Positions 7,498 to 15,194 of a stretch of 17,364 bases of DNA are shown here, piece by piece. Source of the stretch: an uncultured Eubacteriales bacterium. Its GTDB lineage: Bacteria; Bacillota_A; Clostridia; Christensenellales; Aristaeellaceae. Under the pieces are notes generated by a model that saw only the letters and a list, made by a program, of their open reading frames with translations, was not told where the DNA came from and searched no databases. A program made the translations under genes and the position numbers. The first letter of the stretch is position 1, and the number at the start of each line of letters is the position of its first letter. The stretch lies in NCBI GenBank assembly GCA_902795555.1, contig CADBLV010000029.1:1-17364 (forward strand). Direction: 5' to 3'.

Positions 7498-8190
7498 TCA
7501 TTTCACGGCGAACTTATATCCAACCCCCCGCACTGTTTCAATCCCCCATCCGTATCGGTCGCTGTCAGGCAGCTTTTCCCGCAGTCGCTTGATATGTACA
7601 TCGACCGTACGGCTGTCTCCGAAAAAATCAAATCCCCAGACCTGCCGAAGGAGTTGTTCACGGGTGAAAACCTGATTTGGGTGAGAAGCTAGAAAATACA
7701 GCACTTCCAGCTCCTTCGGAGGCATCTCGATCCGGTTTCCTTCCAGGCGGACTTCGTATTCCCCGATGCTGACCTTGAGCCCGGGGAAAGCCAGGCTCCC
7801 GCCTTTTTCCTCTTCTGTTCCGTGGCTTCGCCGCAGCACAGCCTTCACGCGGGCCACCATTTCTTTCCCATCGAAAGGTTTGACGATATAATCATCCGCG
7901 CCCAGTTCCAGGCAGAGCACCTTATCAAAGGTTTCTCCCCGGGCTGTGACCATAATCACGGGAATATTCCCTGTTTTTCGCACCGCCTTCAGCACTTCAT
8001 ATCCGTCCATACCCGGCAGCATCACATCCAGCAGCATCAGATCCGGCGGAAGGCGGTTAAACTCCTCCACAGCCGTATCTCCCCGGGCCGCCTCCCGAAC
8101 CTCGTAGTTCTCCTTTTCCAGATACAGCCGCATCAGCCGGCTGATATTCGGATCATCGTCAACAACAAGGATATTGGGCTTCTCCTTCAT
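7498..8190 (-). CDS. OmpR/PhoB-family response regulator
   Basis: The 230-residue protein has a receiver domain (about 5-118) with acidic residues D11-D13, phosphoacceptor D55 in LMLLDVMLPG, T82 and K104 (YIVKPF). A winged-helix DNA-binding domain follows (about 135-228), with PPKELEVLYFLASHPNQVF and the ending SRTVDVHIKRLREKL...VRGVGYKF typical of PhoB-type regulators. It stands 16 bases after mutS2, and its AAGGAG site lies immediately after the mutS2 stop, so the pair is probably cotranscribed with mutS2 at least in part. The partner kinase follows. The regulon is unknown. Confidence 0.96.
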   Translation of the reverse strand: MKEKPNILVVDDDPNISRLMRLYLEKENYEVREAARGDTAVEEFNRLPPDLMLLDVMLPGMDGYEVLKAVRKTGNIPVIMVTARGETFDKVLCLELGADDYIVKPFDGKEMVARVKAVLRRSHGTEEEKGGSLAFPGLKVSIGEYEVRLEGNRIEMPPKELEVLYFLASHPNQVFTREQLLRQVWGFDFFGDSRTVDVHIKRLREKLPDSDRYGWGIETVRGVGYKFAVK

Positions 8191-8206
8191 ACATCCCGCT
8201 CCTTCA

Positions 8207-10678
8207 TCATTTCAGTGTCACCACGGTGACACCGTCCTCGCCCTCGCCGTACAAGCCGCGGCGGAAGCTCTTCACATGCCTGTTTTTCCGGAGATCCTGC
8301 TGAATGCCGCTTCGCAACACCCCGGTCCCTTTTCCGTGGATCAGATACACCTCGTTCAACCCGGCGAGGGTTGCCTCGTCCAGATAGCGTTCTACCGTTT
8401 CCAGCGCTTCCTCCAGCATCATGCCGCGCACATCGCATTCCGAAGCCACCGTTCGGGTCATCATCCCCGTTTTTGCGCGTACGGTCACCTTCTCCTTCTC
8501 CGGAGCTTCTTCCTTCATTCGCAGCTGGCTCAGGTTGGCTTTGAACTTCATCATCCCCGCCTGCAGCTGCACCTCGCCCCGGGCATCCGGCGCGCTGAGA
8601 ACGGTGCCCTCCGCTCCGAGGGTCAGAATCCGAACCCGGTCGCCCGGTTTCACGGTTTTCGGCGGCTGTGAGCTTTCCGCCTGATCCGGACGAATGCCCT
8701 CGGACAGATCGTCAATCTCCCGGTCCAGCCTGCGCCGGAGCTCCGCCGCGCCGGCGGCATCCCCCTGCGCATTTTTACGCATCTTCTTCAGATCGGCCAG
8801 AATGCTTTCGCTTTCCTGGCGTGCCTGGGACAGAATCCGTTTGGCGTCCTCCCGGGTCTTTCGAAGGGTCGTCTCCCGTTTTTCCTCCATTTCCCGGCGA
8901 AGCTTCTCCGCCTCGTCCCGCAGCCGCACGGTTTCCAGGCTGGCCTGGCGGGCAATTTCCCGTTCGCGCTCTGCCACCTGCCGATGATATTCCGCATTGG
9001 CAATCACATCTTCAAAGCGTACGGTATCGCTGGACAGCAGTTTCTTTGCCGCGTCAATCAGATTCTCCGGAAGTCCCAGGCGCCGGCTGATCTCAAAGGC
9101 ATTGCTTTTCCCGGGAACCCCAATGGACAGACGATAGGTAGGACGCAGGGTTTCCACGTCAAATTCAACCGAGGCGTTTTCCACCCCTTCCGTGGTCAGG
9201 GCGAAAGCCTTCAGTTCGCTGTAATGGGTCGTCGCCATAGTTCGCACCCGGATATGCAGCAGCCGGGTCAGAATACTCTGAGCCAGTGCCGCCCCCTCTG
9301 TCGGATCTGTTCCGGCCCCAAGTTCATCGAAGAGCACCAGATCCCGCGGCGTCACTTCCCGCATGATCTGCACAATATTCGTCATATGTCCGGAGAAGGT
9401 GCTCAGGCTCTGTTCGATGCTCTGTTCATCTCCGATATCCGCAAAAACCTGTTCAAACAAAGCCAGCTCCGTTCCCGGATCTGCAGGAACCTGCAGCCCG
9501 GCCTGGGCCATCAGGGTGAAAAGGCCGACGGTTTTCAGCGTAACCGTTTTGCCTCCGGTGTTCGGGCCGGTGATCACCAGGGTATTGAATCCCTGGTTCT
9601 TCGCCCGCATATCTGACGGCTGATCTTTTGTTTCCGTCCGCGAATCCTTTCCGCCCGGCCGTTGGTACTGTCCTCCCGGTCTCTGTTCCTTCTCCGTCTC
9701 CGGCGGTGTCCCCAGCCACAGGCTGATAGGAACCACCTTTTCCGGATCGATCAGCGGATGCCGGCCCCGGATGATATGCAGATAACCCCGGTCGTTCATC
9801 TTCGGGCTGACGCAGGACCATCGCCGGCTCAGCAATCCCTTGGCAAAGATAAAATCCAGTTCCGAAAGGCATTCCACGGTTTCCCGAATGGCCTGAACCG
9901 AAGGCGCCACCTCCGCAGAGAGAGCCGCCAGAATGCGGGCGATTTCCCGCTGCTCCTTCATTTCCCATTCCTTCAGCTCATTTCCCATTTCCACGGCTGC
10001 CATTGGCTCAATGAACAGCGTCGCGCCGGAGGCGGACTGATCGTGCACCAGGCCGGGCACGCTGGATCGATATTCCGCCCGCACAGGCAGCACATACCGG
10101 TTTCCCCGCACGGTGATGATCGCCTCCTGCAGCACCTTCTGCATGGACGCGGAATGAATCATCTGGTTCAGTTTCTCCCGAATCCGGTCCTGTGCCCCCC
10201 GGAGGTGCCGGCGGATATTCATCAGCTCCGAAGACGCCCTGTCGGCAATCTCCTCTTCCGTAAGGATCGCGTCAGAGATGTCCTTTTCCAGATTTCGGGC
10301 GATAAACAGTCCTTCCGCCATGGCTTTTAAACGGGGGGTATTCTCCCTGTCCGTCACCAGCGCATCCCGGGCGGCGCGGCTGGCCCGCAGCGTCTCCGCC
10401 ACGTTCAGCAGCATGCCCGCGGTCAGGCTTCCTCCCTTTTCACAGATGCTGAGCGCTTCCCGCACGTCCGGAAAGGCGATCATGGGATGGCCGCCCACAT
10501 ATTGCAGAATCACGGTCGCTTCTTCTGTCTCCGCCTGCGCTGCCATCACGGAAGAAAGATTGTCAAACGGCGTCAGGTTCCGGCATTTTTCCGCCCCGGC
10601 CGCCGTCAGAGCGCCCTCCGACAACAGTGCTCTGATCTTGTTAAATTCCAGAACCCGCAAGGTTCTCTCCGCCATCAT
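8207..10678 (-). CDS. mutS2: MutS2 (endonuclease MutS2 / ribosome-collision ATPase)
   Basis: MutS2 lacks the mismatch-recognition domain of MutS. It has been linked to suppression of recombination and, in Bacillus, to splitting of collided ribosomes. The 823-residue protein starts MMAERTLRVLEFNKI as usual. It has Walker A GPNTGGKT (371-378), Walker B LVLFDE (to 452) followed by LGAGTDPTEGAAL, THYSELK (484-490), a long coiled coil (about 555-665), a KOW-like segment PGDRVRILTLGAEGTV (678-693) and a C-terminal Smr domain (about 748-823) with HGKGTG (781-786). Residues 324-362 form an unusual hydrophilic insert just before the P-loop strand. GAGGTG lies 8 bases before the chosen ATG. The gene is 47 bases after the U32 gene. 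Confidence 0.97.
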   Translation of the reverse strand: MMAERTLRVLEFNKIRALLSEGALTAAGAEKCRNLTPFDNLSSVMAAQAETEEATVILQYVGGHPMIAFPDVREALSICEKGGSLTAGMLLNVAETLRASRAARDALVTDRENTPRLKAMAEGLFIARNLEKDISDAILTEEEIADRASSELMNIRRHLRGAQDRIREKLNQMIHSASMQKVLQEAIITVRGNRYVLPVRAEYRSSVPGLVHDQSASGATLFIEPMAAVEMGNELKEWEMKEQREIARILAALSAEVAPSVQAIRETVECLSELDFIFAKGLLSRRWSCVSPKMNDRGYLHIIRGRHPLIDPEKVVPISLWLGTPPETEKEQRPGGQYQRPGGKDSRTETKDQPSDMRAKNQGFNTLVITGPNTGGKTVTLKTVGLFTLMAQAGLQVPADPGTELALFEQVFADIGDEQSIEQSLSTFSGHMTNIVQIMREVTPRDLVLFDELGAGTDPTEGAALAQSILTRLLHIRVRTMATTHYSELKAFALTTEGVENASVEFDVETLRPTYRLSIGVPGKSNAFEISRRLGLPENLIDAAKKLLSSDTVRFEDVIANAEYHRQVAEREREIARQASLETVRLRDEAEKLRREMEEKRETTLRKTREDAKRILSQARQESESILADLKKMRKNAQGDAAGAAELRRRLDREIDDLSEGIRPDQAESSQPPKTVKPGDRVRILTLGAEGTVLSAPDARGEVQLQAGMMKFKANLSQLRMKEEAPEKEKVTVRAKTGMMTRTVASECDVRGMMLEEALETVERYLDEATLAGLNEVYLIHGKGTGVLRSGIQQDLRKNRHVKSFRRGLYGEGEDGVTVVTLK

Positions 10679-10725
10679 GAATCTGTCACCTCTTCATCCG
10701 CTCTCTCTCCGGTCTCCCTGTCCTT

Positions 10726-13137
10726 TTATTCCACCGGTCGCTGCCAGTGGCCCGAGGTAGCCGGCATACCGGTCTTTCTGTGCTGTTCGATCGCCGCAAA
10801 CACCGTTTCCGCCTCTTCAGGGCTCTCCACGGTCAGTTCCGCCATCGGATTCAGTCCCCGGGCCCGATCCGTCAGCTCCACCGGCCGCATGTTCATCAGC
10901 CGAACCATACATCCTTCCTCCAGCCGCTGTCGCAGCAGCGGAAACGCGTATCCCCGCGGATCCTCCAGCGCGGTATCCCGCAGGGCCTCCGGGCTTCCCC
11001 GGTCACACCAGTCACACAGGCGATGTCCGGACGTTAATCCCCGGGCAGTCCGGGCCGGACAGTGATGCAGCAGCATCAGCTGGGTCCTCCCCCAAACTTT
11101 CACCACCACCGGCGCTCCCCCTGCGGTCAGCGTTTTCAGTTCTGCCCCGGTCAGCTCCTCCGACGCGGTCACAAAGGCACAGCCCTCTTCCAGCAAAAAT
11201 GCCGCAGCCTGTCGGTTCATGACGGGAATACCGCTGCCCGCCCCGTAAGGCACGGGCCAGGAGACCCCAAGCTGGCCCACGCTGCCCAGCACCACGCCGC
11301 CCAGTTTTTCCCGCCATCTTTCGCACAGTTCCCGAAACATTTCCAGCGTTTCTTCCTCGCACACGGAAGGCAGCTGGAGCCAGTCTCCCGTCTCCATGCC
11401 GGCCAGCAGCGCCGAAAGCGCCTCCCGGCGCAGATCCTCCGGATCCCGGATCACACGAAAGCCTGCCTGTCGGGCAGCCTTCGCCTGCGCCGCCGTCCGA
11501 ACCTTTGCCATCGGAGGCAATTTCGCGGGCGGTATTTTAACCGGCGGCAGCGCCGGGGTCACATCCTCGTCCAAAGGCGTCCCGGGCTCCTCCTCCGGAA
11601 ATTGCTCGTTCGCATCTGCCATGCTTTTCGGTTGGCTATTTGGGAATCGCTCCCGCTCACGCAGACCGCAAACAAAATCTTCCTCAAAAGCCCGAATTCG
11701 CTCTTCCGCCAGACGCTCCAGCGCCTCTCTGCGCAGCGCATTCAACTGGCCTACGGGTACAAAGGCTCCTCTGCTTTCTACCCGGAACGAATCCGGAACA
11801 AACACGGTTTCTCCCATCTTTCGCAGCCCGCGAATCAATTCCTCTTCGGAGGCCGGCCGCGTCCGGGCTTCGCTCACATTTTCCCCGTAAACCGTCACCC
11901 GGTTTTCCCCATCCGACACAGTCAGCATCATCGGCTCTCCGGGCATGGCCCGCAGGCAGAGAGAAACCGGAACCTTTCGGCCCGGAAGCGCCATGGCATC
12001 CTCCAGCTGTTTCCGATCGGTCAGACGAAATACAGCGTCTCCCGCCGAAACCCGCAGCCCGTCCCGCAGGCGAACCGTCGCTGTTTCTCCGGCCCGGGCA
12101 TCCCTGCCTGCATAGACCATTTCCTCCCGGACCTGCCCGTGATGAAACGCCAGCGCGTCACCTCCGCACAGCTCGCCCTCCAGCCGAATCTTTGCCAGTC
12201 CGCCGGAAACCGCCGCCACCGTTCCCACCGGCAGCCCCTTGTGACCCGCGGCCCGGGAATCGATGATTCCCGCGTCCTCGCATCCCAGAGCATATCCTTC
12301 CGTAAACGCGCCCCGGCTGAAAATCTGCCGCAAAGCCCGTTCTTCTTCCTTTGTCCCGGCAAAGCCCACGCCGTCCGGCGCGTCCAGCCCGCGGCGATAG
12401 GCAGAGGCTGTCACGGCCACATATTCCGGCCGTTTCAGCCTTCCTTCAATTTTGACGGAGGAAACCCCGGCCCCGGAAAGCATCGGCAGCCTGTCCAGCA
12501 GGCAAAGATCCCGCGGGCTGAGCCAGGCGCCTTCCTGCCCGCGATAAAGATAGGTTTTCCGGCAGGGCTGCGCGCATCGTCCCCGGTTCCCGCTGCGCTC
12601 CCCGACCATGCTGGAAAACAGGCACTGGCCGCTGACGGAAACACAGAGGGCGCCATGCCCGAAAACTTCAATCTCCACGCCTGTCTCCGCGCATTTTTGG
12701 ATTTCATCGAGTGAGCATTCCCGGGCCAGAACCACGCGTCGGATGCCATGTCGCGCACACCAGGCAACCCCCGTCCGATTATGAATCGTCATCTGGGTGC
12801 TGGCGTGCACAGCCAGCTCAGGCGCCATCTGCCTGCACAGGCGAAGCACCCCCACATCCTGAATCAGCACAGCGTCCGCCCGCAGCTCCCGCAGCATTAG
12901 TAGCACTTCCGCCACCTCAGCCAGTTCCCGATCCTTCGCCAGCGTATTCACCGTGACATGAACCCGCATATGGCGCAAATGGGCAAATCGGATCGCTTCC
13001 GCCAGTTCCTGCCGGTTAAAATTCCCCGCGCCGGATCGGGCGCTGAAAGCCGTATAGCCGAGATAAACCGCGTCCGCGCCGGCTGCGTCCGCCCTCTCCA
13101 GCGCTTCCCGGTTTCCGGCGGGAGCGAGGTTTTCCAT
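10726..13137 (-). CDS. Peptidase U32 family protein, long Firmicutes form (RlhA/TrhP-like)
   Basis: U32 proteins were named as collagenase-like peptidases, but characterised members such as RlhA and TrhP hydroxylate rRNA or tRNA bases. This 803-residue protein opens with MENLAPAGNREALERA and has the signature EVFGHGALCVSVSGQCLFSS...NRGRCAQPCR, with C165, C172, C188 and C192 as likely metal-cluster or structural ligands. A DUF3656-like middle (about 260-485) is followed by an acidic then proline-rich linker (about 495-545) and a C-terminal region with CPARTARG and CDWC (693-711), ending SGHWQRPVE. The frame is open to an ATG at 13227 inside zapA, but ATG 13137 has GGAGGA 9 bases upstream and fits the family start. 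It is 25 bases after zapA. Confidence 0.92.
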   Translation of the reverse strand: MENLAPAGNREALERADAAGADAVYLGYTAFSARSGAGNFNRQELAEAIRFAHLRHMRVHVTVNTLAKDRELAEVAEVLLMLRELRADAVLIQDVGVLRLCRQMAPELAVHASTQMTIHNRTGVAWCARHGIRRVVLARECSLDEIQKCAETGVEIEVFGHGALCVSVSGQCLFSSMVGERSGNRGRCAQPCRKTYLYRGQEGAWLSPRDLCLLDRLPMLSGAGVSSVKIEGRLKRPEYVAVTASAYRRGLDAPDGVGFAGTKEEERALRQIFSRGAFTEGYALGCEDAGIIDSRAAGHKGLPVGTVAAVSGGLAKIRLEGELCGGDALAFHHGQVREEMVYAGRDARAGETATVRLRDGLRVSAGDAVFRLTDRKQLEDAMALPGRKVPVSLCLRAMPGEPMMLTVSDGENRVTVYGENVSEARTRPASEEELIRGLRKMGETVFVPDSFRVESRGAFVPVGQLNALRREALERLAEERIRAFEEDFVCGLRERERFPNSQPKSMADANEQFPEEEPGTPLDEDVTPALPPVKIPPAKLPPMAKVRTAAQAKAARQAGFRVIRDPEDLRREALSALLAGMETGDWLQLPSVCEEETLEMFRELCERWREKLGGVVLGSVGQLGVSWPVPYGAGSGIPVMNRQAAAFLLEEGCAFVTASEELTGAELKTLTAGGAPVVVKVWGRTQLMLLHHCPARTARGLTSGHRLCDWCDRGSPEALRDTALEDPRGYAFPLLRQRLEEGCMVRLMNMRPVELTDRARGLNPMAELTVESPEEAETVFAAIEQHRKTGMPATSGHWQRPVE

Positions 13138-13162
13138 CCTGTCCGTTCCTCCGTTTTCCGTT

Positions 13163-13429
13163 TCATTCTTCCGCGGATGCCTGCTCCCCCATCCGTTCCA
13201 TCTGGCGGCGGAGCATCCTGTTTTCATCCTGCGCCTTCATCAATTCATCCGCCAGCTGGAAGCAGGTCAGCACAGCCCCCTGGGCCGAAGGCAGCTTGGT
13301 CAGGGCGGCGGTTTCGTTCAGTTTGCGGTCCACATACGCCGCCACCCGCCGGACATATTCCGGCGGATCGGAGGAAGTAAGAGTATAGTTTTTCCCGGCC
13401 ACCAGCACGGTGATCGCCTGCTTTTCCAT
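13163..13429 (-). CDS. zapA: ZapA, FtsZ-associated cell division protein
   Basis: ZapA binds FtsZ and bundles its protofilaments at midcell. The 88-residue protein matches the small Firmicutes ZapA type: a beta N-terminus ITVLVAGKNYTLTSSD (6-21), the PEYVRRVAAYVDRKLNE stretch (23-39), then helices with AVLTCFQLADEL (52-63) that run into a charged coiled-coil tail. GGGAGG lies 9 bases before the ATG. It is the first gene of a tight zapA–U32–mutS2 run, an order common in Clostridia. I see no convincing promoter in the 93 bases upstream, so read-through from the isomerase gene is possible. Confidence 0.9.
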   Translation of the reverse strand: MEKQAITVLVAGKNYTLTSSDPPEYVRRVAAYVDRKLNETAALTKLPSAQGAVLTCFQLADELMKAQDENRMLRRQMERMGEQASAEE

Positions 13430-13473
13430 GTCCTGTTCCCTCCCCTGCCGCCTGATCCGTCCCGGCGGCGTGA

Positions 13474-13512
13474 CATAATAACAGCGCAGAAGGCAAATTC
13501 CCTTCCGCGCTG
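13474..13512 (-). terminator. Probable intrinsic terminator after the peptidyl-prolyl isomerase gene
   Basis: On the minus strand CAGCGCGGAAGG and CCTTCTGCGCTG form a 12-bp stem with one G-U pair and a 7-base loop (13512-13482). TTATTAT follows, a weak U tract. It lies 10 bases past the isomerase stop. The broken U run may allow some read-through into zapA. Confidence 0.6.
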
Positions 13513-13522
13513 CGTTCGTTCA

Positions 13523-14041
13523 TCAGATCTGTTCGAAGGGATAGACCTCTCCGAAGGTATCCACCCGAATGGATTCCATCTCCTGCGGCGTCAGCGGCTT
13601 GTCCGCCGCGTCCCTGGGCGTGTTCACAATTTCCTCCGCCACATCCATGCCTTCCAGCACCTTGCCGAAGGCCGCGTATTGGCCATCCAGATGGGGGCTG
13701 TCGCTGGTCATGATAAAGAACTGGCTGCCGGCAGAATCAGGCGCCATGCTGCGGGCCATGCTGAGCACCCCGTAGGTATGCTTCAGGGGATTGTTCACGC
13801 CGTTGGCCGCAAATTCTCCCTTGATGCAGTATCCGGGGCCGCCGTATCCTGCGCCTTTGGGATCTCCGCCCTGAATCATGAATCCGGGAATCACCCGATG
13901 AAAAATCACCCCGTCATAGAACCCGCTGTTGGCCAGCGCCACAAAATTCCCTACCGATTGGGGCGCGATTTCCGGATACAGTTCTCCCTTCATCTCCCCG
14001 CCGTTTTTCATTCGAATCACAAACTCAGGATTTCGAGCCAT
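13523..14041 (-). CDS. Cyclophilin-type peptidyl-prolyl cis-trans isomerase
   Basis: This enzyme catalyses cis-trans isomerisation of proline peptide bonds and helps protein folding. The 172-residue protein is a single cyclophilin domain: FHRVIPGFMIQGGDP (47-61) with catalytic R49 and also F54 and Q57, MARS (95-98), SQFFI (106-110) and HLDGQYAAFG (117-126). The tryptophan that makes human CypA cyclosporin-sensitive is replaced by H117, as in many bacterial forms. There is no signal peptide, so it is cytoplasmic. The frame is open to an ATG at 14209, but that reaches past the promoter. ATG 14041 has AAGGAGG 6 bases upstream and begins at the domain edge. Confidence 0.95.
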   Translation of the reverse strand: MARNPEFVIRMKNGGEMKGELYPEIAPQSVGNFVALANSGFYDGVIFHRVIPGFMIQGGDPKGAGYGGPGYCIKGEFAANGVNNPLKHTYGVLSMARSMAPDSAGSQFFIMTSDSPHLDGQYAAFGKVLEGMDVAEEIVNTPRDAADKPLTPQEMESIRVDTFGEVYPFEQI

Positions 14042-14063
14042 TTTGATCCTCCTTACCTCCCTG

Positions 14064-14079
14064 CCGGCCCAAAGGCCGG
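14064..14079 (-). other. GC-rich hairpin in the 5' leader of the isomerase mRNA
   Basis: CCGGCC (14064-14069) and GGCCGG (14074-14079) are perfect complements around a 4-base loop. The stem lies between the predicted transcription start and the ribosome binding site. No U tract follows, so it is not a terminator. It may stabilise the mRNA 5' end. Confidence 0.4.
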
Positions 14080-14114
14080 GGGTTCCCTCTCGCTTTTTCG
14101 CGGAAGCAACTGTT

Positions 14115-14143
14115 ATTTTATCAGGATTTGCCGCATCTGGCAA
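14115..14143 (-). promoter_or_regulatory. Promoter of the isomerase gene
   Basis: The minus strand reads TTGCCA (14143-14138), 17 bases, TAAAAT (14120-14115), with TG one base before the -10. It would give a leader of roughly 65 bases. Confidence 0.7.
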
Positions 14144-14148
14144 GTTTT

Positions 14149-14177
14149 TTGACAATCCCGGCATTTGAAGGTATAAT
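14149..14177 (+). promoter_or_regulatory. Consensus sigma-A promoter of the acetyltransferase gene
   Basis: TTGACA (14149-14154) and TATAAT (14172-14177) are separated by 17 bases, a perfect consensus. It is arranged back to back with the isomerase promoter, with five bases between the two -35 elements. Confidence 0.9.
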
Positions 14178-14207
14178 TGGATTGTTTTGAGGAGGGGTTT
14201 CGCCGTC

Positions 14208-15011
14208 ATGAGGATTGTTCATCCCGCCCAGTCCGTAAACGGACTGAACCCGGAAGACGTGTTTTACGCCATTGACGATCTGGGCACCCAGACCGGATAC
14301 GGTTTCATTCTTTATCAGCTGCAGCCCGGCCTGTATCCGGATTGCCCTGTCAACCTGTATTTTTCCATTGAAGGAGATGCCGCGTCCCGCTATCTGCTTT
14401 TCGGGGCCCTGGTGGCCCGGGCGCGCATTCTGCAAAATGTCAATCCCCAGATGCGGGCCCGCCTGTACACCAGTCTTGCTCCCTCGGACACGCAGATGAA
14501 GGATTTCTATCTGCATAACGGGTTCGACTGCGATGAATCGGACGATATTCTGCAGCTGGCCATCCCCTTTGGGGACGGTCGGATTCCCATGAGCTGCACC
14601 GTAGTGCCCACGCCCCTGAACACCTGGGACGAGCAGAACCATCTGATTCAGAGGCTGCAGCTGAACGAGATCACCTTTGTGGATATCAATTATCTGAACG
14701 CCCTGCGCCGCATGCCCCATTTCATGACCCTGGGGCTGTATCGGAACGCGGCGCTGATCGGCGAGGTGATCATGGCCGGCCAGGGTTGTGAATGTGAGCT
14801 TGTCGCCATCTATATCGAGCCCGGCAGCCGCCGCCAGGGGATGGCCAGAGCCCTGCTGCACAGGATGATGGCCATCATGGCGGCGGAGGGCGTTACCCGG
14901 ATTACGACGCGCATCATGAGCCGAAGCGTGCCCCAGCGCCAGCTGATGAATCATTTCGGCGCCCAGGTGATCGGTGTGAACATGCTCTTCCCCGGCATGT
15001 ATCTGAATTGA
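14208..15011 (+). CDS. GNAT-family N-acetyltransferase, probably two GNAT-like domains
   Basis: GNAT enzymes move an acyl group from acyl-CoA to an amine. The C-terminal half (about 140-267) carries the acetyl-CoA binding motif VAIYIEPGSRRQGMARALL, with the R-R-x-G-M-A pyrophosphate loop, followed by a helix and MNHFGAQVIGVNM near the end. The N-terminal half (1-130) ends with KDFYLHNGFDCDESDDIL, which looks like the last GNAT elements without an obvious CoA loop, so it may be a degenerate copy. An in-frame TTG at 14187 is possible, but ATG 14208, with GGAGG about 12 bases upstream, is preferred. The gene is a single unit with its own promoter and terminator. The substrate is unknown. Confidence 0.8.
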   Translation: MRIVHPAQSVNGLNPEDVFYAIDDLGTQTGYGFILYQLQPGLYPDCPVNLYFSIEGDAASRYLLFGALVARARILQNVNPQMRARLYTSLAPSDTQMKDFYLHNGFDCDESDDILQLAIPFGDGRIPMSCTVVPTPLNTWDEQNHLIQRLQLNEITFVDINYLNALRRMPHFMTLGLYRNAALIGEVIMAGQGCECELVAIYIEPGSRRQGMARALLHRMMAIMAAEGVTRITTRIMSRSVPQRQLMNHFGAQVIGVNMLFPGMYLN

Positions 15012-15063
15012 TCCCGCTCCGCGTTCCGTTCGGAAAGCCGGATCGCTTATCGCATGCTTTTCC

Positions 15064-15097
15064 GGAAGCCGGATGATTTTCCGGCTTCCTGTTTTTT
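15064..15097 (+). terminator. Intrinsic terminator after the acetyltransferase gene
   Basis: GGAAGCCGG (15064-15072) and CCGGCTTCC (15081-15089) form a perfect 9-bp stem with an 8-base loop, followed by TGTTTTTT. It separates this gene from secD. Confidence 0.9.
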
Positions 15098-15130
15098 CCT
15101 GATTTTTCCGACGGCGGTTTCGTTCTTCCC

Positions 15131-15159
15131 TTGACGAACCTCCGCGGAAAGACTATAAT
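15131..15159 (+). promoter_or_regulatory. Promoter of secD-secF
   Basis: TTGACG (15131-15136) and TATAAT (15154-15159) are separated by 17 bases. It lies directly after the upstream terminator and about 35 bases before the secD start. Confidence 0.85.
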
Positions 15160-15194
15160 GTCTTCATCTGTGTTCGAAGGAGGAAACGATCGAC

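Noticed and set aside
6024..7592. A 522-codon open frame on the plus strand opposite the histidine kinase and regulator
   Set aside because: It is the antisense shadow of two well-recognised genes. Its translation is rich in H, Q, P and R with no domain, and it has no fitting ribosome binding site.
11062..12714. A 550-codon open frame on the plus strand opposite the U32 gene
   Set aside because: It is antisense to a gene with clear family motifs. High GC leaves the opposite frame open, and the translation shows low-complexity HPRQ-rich sequence.
13138..13227. An upstream ATG at 13227 for the U32 protein overlapping zapA
   Set aside because: It would overlap zapA and adds residues not seen in the family. 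ATG 13137 has GGAGGA at the right distance.
14121..14954. A 277-codon minus-strand frame opposite the acetyltransferase
   Set aside because: It is a shadow of the GNAT gene, runs through both promoters, and has no recognisable motif.
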